From: Blumeriella jaapii
Lineage: Eukaryota > Ascomycota > Leotiomycetes > Helotiales > Drepanopezizaceae
Assembly (NCBI GenBank): GCA_009599575.1
Contig: VWND01000073.1
Coordinates: 1,426,001 to 1,490,000 of the forward strand
Length of the DNA: 64,000 nt
Reading direction: 5' to 3'
The notes under the pieces are model-generated. The model had not been told where the DNA came from. It ran no database searches and was given only the letters and a program-made list of their open reading frames with translations. Below, piece after piece: positions 55,919-64,000 of this stretch (position 1 is its first letter; each line of letters starts with the position of its first letter). Made by a program: the position numbers and the translations under genes.

Positions 55919-57979
55919 TCGTTCGCGCGGCGAAACTTATTCGTATTTTTTTTTATTTTGTCGTAAGCTTGTTGGAAATGCGATTTGGCGAGGTTTCAGG
56001 CGTCGTAATGGCGGCGAGCGTACGCACGAGTTTCGTTTGCGTTTAGCTTGTGTAAAAGATTAAAAAAAAAAAAAGTATCGAGCTTTTAATTTCAATTGAT
56101 ATGGAAAGTGTAATCGTATACAATTTCAAAAAGTGAAAAACCATTTAGACTTTTGTAAAAAAAAACCATTTAAGCGAAATTTATTATTAAAAAAAATTCG
56201 TTCCAATCGTTTTGATAAAAGTTTACGAAAGGTCGAAAGCGTTTTTGCAAATATTAATTGTAAATTTCGGTCTGACCGTCGGTTTCAAAATAAGCGGCTG
56301 TCGAAAGCTTTAATTGCGTACCGAATATTTTATTTAATTCAAATCAAAAGATAAATTAATACTAAAGGCTACGATCGCTAATAATATTTTTTAAAAGGCC
56401 AAAATACTTGTATATATGAAATATATACAGTTTGGCGAAGTTTCGAGCGTCGATATTTTTATGGCAAAAGATCGAAATAGCCTGCTTAAAAAAGCGATTT
56501 ATTATTACGAATACGTTATCGTAACCGTATTTATTTTTGTTAAAGCTGTAAAAGTTTATTATAACGTATTTTCAAAAATAGTTAAAAACAAAAAAAAATT
56601 AAAAAAAGCCGGAGCGCTTATTTTTTAAAATAAAACTCCTTCGATAAGCGTAGCAGTTGCGATAGTATTATTTTACAAAAGCTGTTATATCTCGCTAATA
56701 ATATTAGTTCGAAAGCAATTGCGTAGTTTGCGAACGCTGAAATAAGCGGTAAAAATTTAGTCGTGCATTTTTCGTACAAAGGCCAAACGAAAATAATCGA
56801 TGTTTGATACTATCAGGCGATCGTAATATAACAGCAGGTCGCGTTTAAATATATACGAAATATTATTATCGTTTTTTTTCGTAGCGTTTCGTATAGCTTT
56901 TTTTCGAAAGGCTATCAGGCTGCTAGCTGTACGATTAGCGTAAAAAAACTGGTCAACGATACGAAGTGCGAATAAAAATCAATTATTTTAACGATAAAAA
57001 CAGCTGTTTCGAAAGCCGTAGGCGGTCGAAGTTTTTTAATTAAAAAACGGTAATCGATCTGATCGGCTCGAAAAAATGTTTGCAAGCGCTAAGTGCGTTT
57101 AAAAGAGTTTTGGCGATCGAATTCGTTCGTACGATATGTTAATACGTCAGTTAAAAAATTGTGTTTACCTGGTTTATACGTAATAAAAAAGTTGTAATCG
57201 GCGAGGAGTTCGGCCCAGCGTGTTTGTCGAACGTTTAAAGGTTTGGAAGTTATAAAGTATTTTAAGGTTTTATGATTAATAATTATTTTAATTTAATAAA
57301 CTAAGCTAGTTAATTTAATACGAAAATTGCCTAGAAATTTTACGATTGCGAGCATTTTTTTATCGTATACGACGTAGTTTAATTTTGCGAAAATTATGGT
57401 TTTGCTGAAATAAGCGATTAGAAGCCAGTCGTCGCTATGGAATTGCGAAAGCATAAAAGCTACTACGCCGTCGAAAGCGTCAGTTTCTAATATACAAAAA
57501 AGGTTTTGCCTATAATATTATAGAACTAATGCAATAATAAAGGCTAATATAAAAAGGTCGAAACTTTCCTGATATTTAAAAATGAAATTAAAAGGAACGT
57601 TAGCTTTAGTCAAATGAATCAAAAGCTTTGCAATTATATCGTAATTTCGAATAAAACGTCGGTAAAAGTTACAAAAACCAAAAAAGCTTTATATATCTTT
57701 TATAATAATAAAAAGCTTTTAATAGGCGACCACGGAGACTTTTTCTAAATTTATTTTTAAGCTTTTAATCGAAATAATAAAGCCTAGGTAACGGGTCCGT
57801 ATAACGTTGAATTCAGACTTTCGAATATCGGCCTGTAATTCAGCGTCAGCGAGCTTTTAAAGCATTTTGCGAACGTATGTGGCGTGTTTCAAAAGGTCGG
57901 ACGAATAAATAAAAATATTATTCAGGTATATAATACAAAAATCGTTTAAATAATCGAAAAAAACGTCGTTTATATAACG

Positions 57980-58468
57980 TTAGTAAATTGCGGATTTATT
58001 AATAAAGCTAAAAAGTAGCATTTTGCATTTATAGGCGCCGTAACGCGTACGAAACGTCGTCAGTTTTTTATTAACGGGATTTATTCGAATTTTATAAAAA
58101 GCTTGACGAATATCGAGCTTCGTAAAAATTCGCGCTTCCGAGAAACGAACAAAGGTTTTATCGATAAAAGGAAGGGGGTAGCGATTTTTACGAATAATAT
58201 TATTAAAGATTCGATAATCGATACAAAAACGCAGTGAACCGTCGGGTTTTTTAGCGAAAAGCATTGAAGCAGCGAAAGAAGCGGTGAAAGATTCGATGAA
58301 ATCTTTGTTAAAATTGTTTTGCAAATAGGTTTTAACAATTTCGAGCTTTGGAATCGATATTTTGTACAAAAAAGTGTATTTCAGCTTTTTTTTATTTATA
58401 ATAAGCTCGATTTTATAATCGTAGGGCCGGTAAAAAGCTAGCTCGTTATTAGCGGCCTTAAAAAACAC
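57980..58468 (-). pseudogene. Reverse transcriptase fragment of inner gypsy element
   Basis: A 162-codon open stretch carries Ty3/gypsy RT landmarks in order: HxxYDYKIELI-type start, SMLFAKKPDGSLRFCIDYRIFNN, NRYPLPFIDKTFVRFSEARIFTKLDIRQAFYKIRI and TTFRTRYGAYKCKMLLF. The frame is lost before the YxDD catalytic box, which I do not see in an open frame, so this is an inactive remnant. Confidence 0.85.
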
Positions 58469-61231
58469 GTGTTCGAAATTTTTGTATTCCGGGAAAAAAG
58501 ATTCGAGGAAAGGTTTATTCGAAGTTAGCTTTGCTAAGCTGATTAAAAAGGTCGAAATCGATATTTTATTAGTTTTGAAACGTTCGAAAAAACTGTGAAA
58601 TTAGGTTTTAAAAGAAGTGTTATACGTAAAATCGTTTAGTATTCTGTCGATTTCGTACAAAAAAATTAAAAACATTTTAACTGCTTTTTTTCTGAAAATT
58701 AGCTTAAAAGCGTGTGTAATAATTTAGCAAATGGAAATTGGGTAAGCAGTAGATTAAAGGACTCGTTTTCGAACTGGTCGTTTGAAAAGTTCAGAAGGTG
58801 GCTTGTTTAAATTATCGATTATATTAAGCTAAAAGGCCATCGCGCGAAAGCTTTTTTTCGGTTTTTAGTATAATTGTTTTTCGTAAAACAAAAAAGCTAT
58901 TTTAACGAAAGGAAAAAAAAAAAAAAAGAAATAATAAAAGGGGGATCGGCAGCCTGGAAAAATAATGTAATTTTTTGTATTATCCTATTGGCGTCGCTAT
59001 CGAAATTAGCACCGCGAGTGAAATTCGACTTTTTCGCGTTTCGCACAGCGTCGTAAATTTGCCATAATTGGTTAAAATTTTTATCACGTTTTATAGCGTC
59101 GTTTTAATAGCGAAATTAAATTTTTCGGAAATGTAAATAAAAGATTTTAATACAACGAGCGTAAAAGACTATGAAAGAGTAAAATTTCGGCCAATAAAGC
59201 TTGCGTTTATTACAATTTAGTAGAACTTAATATTCGGCCAGCCAAACTTTTTTTAAAATCATACTATGATTTCCGAGGTTGGTAATTAAAAAAAAAGTGA
59301 ACGATTGTATTCGATTATTAATAATAAAATTGAAAAGCGTAAAATGTGTAATTGAATGGCTATAAGCTTTATTATACTTTTTTATAGAAAAAGAAGCCGG
59401 AAGAAGTTGAATTAAAAGTTTTAAAAAAAAAAAAAAAAATTTAATTAACGCCGAATCGATTAACGTATAACCGTTCGCTTTAAAATCGGCGAACGCCTTT
59501 ATTTTATACGAAAGGTTATTTTTAATAAATGTAACGAGGATTGTTAATAAATCGCCACCAAAAAGCTTTCGAATGTCAAAGTAACGTATATCGCGCAATA
59601 CGCTTAAAAAAAAGGCTTTGCTTAGGCCTGGGCGTTTCTCCGACTGGCGAAAGAGCTTTCGATTTTTTCGTATGCGTTTTGGAAGTCGTTTGGAGAGGGG
59701 TTTTCGTTTTTATTATTATTATTAGAGGGCGAATCTTCGGCCGGTTCGATTTCGTTTATATTTATTAGCTTGGAAGGGCTTTTAGATGGAACCGAGGGTC
59801 GGTTCGTAAAAGGTCGTACAGATTGGTTTCGAATTTTCTGGTATGGAGTAAAAAACGAGCGTTGTCGTTGGTTCGATCGAAAAGGAAAAACGCTAGGGGG
59901 GGCGTTTTGGCGTGGAGGAGAAGGAAAAACAGAGGGTTGAAAAAGAGCTTGTGAAGCATTTGAACGACTTTCGTATATACGATTTAATTCGTAATACGCT
60001 TTGATTAAGAATTTATTATTTTGATGGATGATAGATTTGATTAAAAAGCGATTCGCGTATAAAATTCGTTTAGCTAATTAATTTTATTTTTTTTAACGGA
60101 CGGCGGTAAGTTAATTTTTAAAAGTCGTTGTACGCGCTTATTCCAAATGCAGCTTTTTTCGTAGACGCCTTGGTATTTTGTCGCGAAGGGCGTTTCGAAG
60201 CTGTTTGTTAATCCGTATTTGAACGTTCGCTGCGAAGATGGAAAATTGCAAATAAAATCGCTAAAAGTCGTCGTGCGTATTTATTGCAAATATTTTGAAT
60301 TCGTTTTCCGCTTTTTGAACGTTTAAAAAGTCGGCCAGGAAATCGGCGATTTTTTTTATTAATTCTTCGGAAGATATAAGGTCGGAACGGTTTAAAATAC
60401 GCGGGATTAAGAATTCTTTTGTTACGCTTTCGGTTTGATCGAATATATAATTTTTACGAAATCGATCGCCAGCGAAATAATCGTGATAAAGTTCGAAGTT
60501 GTCGAAAATTTTAATTTTTTAATGGCGTGCTTTGTAATCTTTACTATTATTTAATTTAAACTTAAGATTCGGAACGCGTTTTATACGAGCTAGTCGAAAA
60601 TTAGCAAATAAATAGGAATTATAACGTTTAAAAAGCGCGCTAGGGTTTTGGCCGTTAGGAGAAGATTTAAAAAGAGTTCGCGAAAAGCGTGAAAATTGGT
60701 TTGCAGCGTCTGTTAGTAAAATAAAACGTTGCGAAAAAAAAAAGGAGCAGCAAATTCGCGATTGGCAGAAGCACGTTCGATAGATTTTATTAAACGCTTT
60801 GATTAAAAGGTTTGTCGCAATCGCATAACTTTCAGAAGTTGTCGTTTACACTTTTGCGCTTTTTTTAATTGATTTTGCAGAAGTTTTAATTAAACGCTTT
60901 TAGCGCTAGGTTGGAAAGTGGCAAGCGAAATGGTTGGCGCTTTGCCTTTTCTTTTGTTTTTTTTTTTTCGGAGGGAGAACTGTTTTTCAGAAGAAAAAGC
61001 TTTTAGGAAAGGTTGTTTTTTCGCTGATTAAAAAAAGAAGGGAGGTTGAGATGTAATAGCAGAAGCTGAAAAGCTCTGCTAAAAGGGGGATCGTTAAACA
61101 GAAGCCATCTTTCGCGAAATGCGAAAATAGACCTTTTTACGACCGGTCGATTATTTTAATATAATTCGTAAGAAATTCGAAAAAAAAAATAATTTACGCC
61201 GTCGCCAGCGTAAAAAAAAAGTTGTTAATAA

Positions 61232-61525
61232 TATAACGATTTAATCAATCGGAGGGCTGAGAAATCAGTCAATTGGTCGCCGTATTCATATGGTATAAAA
61301 CGAACCTTTGGTTTTGTAACAAAAATATTTATTTAGAATTAACAACTGTAAAAGGCAGAGATTACTAAGGAGAAAAAGCTTTATATATATAATAGTTTCC
61401 ACAATTAATAGGGAGACCCACCAGGAAACCAGAGAGCTTGCAGCTATACGTAGTTGCTGAGGAGCTTGCAGCTATACGTAGTTGCTGGGGTGACACGAGA
61501 GGTGGCAACAGAGTGAATCGTCATA
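61232..61525 (-). repeat. Inner element LTR, right (5' LTR), 294 bp
   Basis: The same length as the left LTR and alignable base for base without gaps; differences are almost all C/T or G/A. The 27-bp internal duplication is clearest here (about 61436-61489). Confidence 0.85.
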
Positions 61526-61530
61526 ACGAA
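61526..61530. other. Target-site duplication, right copy (ACGAA)
   Basis: Second copy of the 5-bp duplication flanking the nested element; the outer element's sequence continues from here. Confidence 0.85.
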
Positions 61531-63082
61531 TACGTTATCGTAACCGTATTTGTTTTTGTTAAAGCTGTAAAAGTTTATTATAACGTGTTTTCAAAAATGG
61601 TTAAAAACAAAAAGAAACTGAAAAAGGCCGGAGCGTTTATTTTTTAAAACAAAACTTTTTCGATAAGCGTAGTAATTGCGATAATATTATTTTACGAAAG
61701 CTATTATATTTCGCTAATAATATTAGTCCGAAAGCAATTGCGTAGTTTTGCGAGCGCTAGAATAAGCGATAAAGATTTGATCGTGCATTTTTTATACAAA
61801 AGCCAAACGAAAATAATCGACGTTTGAAACTATCAGACGACCGTAATATAGCAGCAGATCGCGTTTAAATATATACGAAATATTATTAGCGTCGTTTTTT
61901 TTCGTAGCGTTTCGTACAGCTTTTTTTCGAAAAGCTATCAGACTGCTAGCTGTGCGATTAACGTAAAGAATTTGATTAACGATACGGAATGCGAGAAAAA
62001 AATTAGTTATTTCAACGATAAAAACAGCTGTTTCGAAAGCCGTGGAAAATCGAAGTTTTTTAATTAAAAAGCGATGATCGATTTGATCGGCTCGAAAAAG
62101 AGTTTGCAAACGCTAAATGCGTTTAAAAAAGTTTTGGCGGTCGAGTTCGCTTATACGACGTGTTAATGCGTCAGCCAAAAAATTGTGTTTATTTGGTCTG
62201 TACGTAATAAGAAAGTTGTAATCGGCGAGAAGCTCGGTCCAGCGTGTTTATCGAGCGTTTAGGAATTTAAAAATTATAAAATATTTTAAAATTTTATAAT
62301 TAGTAATAATTTTGATTTAATAAATTAAGCCAGCTAGTTTAGTACGAAAGTTACTTAAAAATCTTACGATTGCGAATATTTTTTTGTCGTATACGACGTA
62401 GTTTAGTTTTGCGAAAATTATGGTTTTGTTAAAATAGGCGATTGAAAGCCAGTCGTCGCTATAAAATTAGGAAAGCATAAAAGCTATTACGCCGTCGAAA
62501 GCGTTAGTTTCTAATATATAAAAAAGGTTTTGCCTGTAATATTATAAAACTGATACAATAATAAAAGCTAATATAAAAAAGTCGAAACTTTTCTGATATT
62601 TAAAAGTGAAATTAAAAAAAACGTTAGCTTTAATTAAATAAATTAAAAGCTTTGCAATAATACCGTAATTTCGAATAAAACGTCGGTAAAAATTACAAAA
62701 ACCAAAAAAGCTTTGTACACTTTTTATAATAATAGAAGGCTTTCAGTAAGCGATTACGAAGACTTTTTTTAGATTTATTTTAAGCTTTTAGTCGAAATAA
62801 TAAAGCTTAAGTAACGGGTCCGAATAACGTTAAATTTAAATTTTCGAATATCGGCCTGTAATTTAGCGTTAGCGAGCTTTTGAAGCATTTTGCGAACGTA
62901 TATGGCGTGTTTTAAAAGGTCGGACGAATAAATAAAAATATTATTTAAATATGCAATATAAAAATCGTTTAAATAATCGAAAAAAACGTCGTTTATATAG
63001 CGTTAATAAATTGCGAGTCTATTAGTAAGGCCAAAAGGTAGCATTTTGTATTTATAAACGTCGTAACGCGTACGAAACGTCG

Positions 63083-63490
63083 TCAGTTTTTTATTAACGA
63101 GGTCCATTCGAATTTTGTAAAAAGCTTAACGAATATCGAATTTCGTAAAAATTCGCGTTTTCGAAAAACGAGCAAAAGTCTTATCGATAAAAAAAAAAAA
63201 TAGCGATTTTTACGAGTAATATTATTAAAAGCTCGATAATCGATACAAAAACGCAATAAACCGTCGGGTTTTTTAGCGAAAAGTATTAAAGCAGCGAAAA
63301 AAGCGGTAAAAGATTCGATAAAGCTTTTGTTAAAATTATTTTGCAAATAAGTTTTAATAATCTCGAGCTTTAAAATCGATATTTTATATAAAAAAGTGTA
63401 TTTTAGTTTTTTTTTATTTATAATAAGCTCGATTTTATAGTCGTAAAGCCGGTAAAAAACTAGCTTGTTATTGGCGGTTTTAAAAAACAC
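63083..63490 (-). pseudogene. Reverse transcriptase fragment of outer gypsy element
   Basis: A degraded homologue of the fragment at 57980-58468 (LILFAKKPDGLLRFCIDYRAFNNITRKNRY), placed at the matching distance from the insertion site (conserved GTAACGCGTACG at 63063 against 58041; both about 1.535 kb from ACGAA). It is frameshifted and AT-shifted relative to the inner copy. Confidence 0.8.
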
Positions 63491-64000
63491 GTGTTTAAGG
63501 TTTTTATATTCCGGGGAAAAAAATTCGAAAAAAGATTTATTCGAAGTTAGCTTTGCTAAGCTGATTGAAAAGGTCGAAATCGATATTTCGTTGGTTTTAA
63601 AACGTTCGAAAAAACTGTAAAATTAAGTTTTAAAAAAAGTATTATACGTGAGATCGTTTAGTATTCTATCGATTTCGTATAGAAAAATTAAAAATACTTT
63701 AACTGCTTTTTTTTTAAAAATCAGCTTAAAAACGTATGCAATAATTTGGCAGATGAAGATTGAGTAAGCAGTAGATTAAAAGACTCGTTTTCGAATTGGT
63801 CGTTTAAAAGGTTCAGAAAATGGCTTGTTTAAATTATCGATTATATTAAACTGAAAGGCTATCGCGGCAAAAGCTTTTTTTCGGTTCTTAGTATAACTGT
63901 TTTTCGTAGAACGAGAAAGCTGTTTTAACGAAGGAAAAAAAAAAAAAAAAGAAATAATAAAAAAGGGATCGGCAGCCTGGGAAAATGGTATAATTTTTTG

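Larger units (their letters stand above)
55070..61525 (-). mobile_element. Inner, complete Ty3/gypsy element nested in its own family (6456 bp)
   Basis: The element is bounded by 294-bp LTRs at 55070-55363 and 61232-61525 (termini TATGACGAT...ATCGTTATA and TATAACGAT...ATCGTCATA). It is flanked by a perfect 5-bp duplication ACGAA at 55065-55069 and 61526-61530, the size usual for Ty3/gypsy integrase. The empty site is preserved inside the inner copy itself (ACGAATACG at 56507). Order on the minus strand is 5' LTR (right), a gag-side region without intact frames (about 59000-61231), reverse transcriptase (57980-58468), integrase with chromo-like end (about 55600-56360), a purine-rich tract (complement of 55365-55383) and 3' LTR (left). 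No frame is intact, so it is not autonomous. I could not identify a tRNA primer-binding site next to the right LTR. Confidence 0.9.
53627..64000 (-). mobile_element. Outer Ty3/gypsy LTR retrotransposon, interrupted by a nested copy; runs off the window
   Basis: The element lies on the minus strand. Its 3' LTR is 53627-53923, and the integrase C-terminal/chromo-like region is in 53924-55069. Its sequence stops at 55069, where the inner element begins, and resumes at 61526 with pol sequence including reverse transcriptase (63083-63490). The 5' LTR would lie beyond 64000. Continuity is shown because 55050-55069 plus 61526 onward align colinearly with the uninterrupted inner copy around 56507. 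No open frame is intact. AT content is very high and CpA/TpG looks depleted in favour of TpA, as after RIP. Confidence 0.85.

Noticed and set aside
58874..59768. Short plus-strand frames within the gypsy block
   Set aside because: They lie antisense to a degraded minus-strand element and have AT-driven composition (Phe/Lys/Ile), with no motif.

Overview
The window is nuclear DNA of a filamentous ascomycete (Pezizomycotina; class not determined). The evidence is compact genes with one to three introns of about 49-118 bp using GTATGT/GTACGT-type donors, a typical filamentous-fungal gene set, and an AT-rich block at the right end whose repeat copies differ almost only by transitions, as left by repeat-induced point mutation (RIP).

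Layout. 1-661: 3' end of a GH16-type secreted glycosidase. 700-1410: a GTAAGT-rich tandem repeat. 1779-3612: SS18/SSXT-type Q-rich SWI/SNF subunit. 4030-5018: a tandem array seeded by the 3' end of the adjacent peroxin gene. 5019-6178 (-): PEX16. 10011-11515: LYAR-type zinc-finger protein. 12083-13224 (-): WDR83-like WD40 protein. 13749-14236 (-): small zinc-ribbon protein. 15278-16146 (-): unknown acidic protein. 17514-18482 (-): CBM48 protein with a Ser-rich middle. 22366-23616 (-) and 23841-25610 (+): a divergent pair, Jjj1-type J-protein and F-box protein. 28639-29604: 14-3-3-like protein. 32559-34047 (-): Cys-rich single-pass membrane protein. 38913-39517: small four-helix membrane protein. 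40386-41590: HMG-CoA lyase. 42983-44392: Golgi GT71/MNN1-type mannosyltransferase. 47880-49214 (-): GTP cyclohydrolase II, with a GC-AG intron. 49621-50413 (-): tetraspanin. 51677-52659: IRC22/TRAP-alpha-like ER protein. 53627-64000: a Ty3/gypsy retrotransposon carrying a second, complete copy of its own family nested inside it.

The genes look like an ordinary mixture of housekeeping functions (chromatin, ribosome biogenesis, peroxisome, leucine catabolism, riboflavin synthesis, glycosylation, ER translocation). There is no biosynthetic cluster, no operon logic and no RNA gene I can defend.

The most unusual structures are: (1) seven tandem copies of a ~127-142 bp unit holding the last ~16 codons of PEX16 plus 3' flank, all sharing a 3-nt deletion relative to the gene; (2) the self-nested gypsy element, with identical-length 294-bp LTRs, a perfect 5-bp target duplication and transition-only divergence; (3) poly-C/poly-G tracts of 21-60 nt near or inside genes; (4) a dispersed self-complementary GTACAGTAC/GTACTGTAC motif, dense at 18.9-20.8 kb; and (5) six reading-frame breaks, all in the first 23 kb, in otherwise conserved genes. 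The breaks suggest consensus indels in the assembly more than true gene death, but this is not decidable from the sequence alone.
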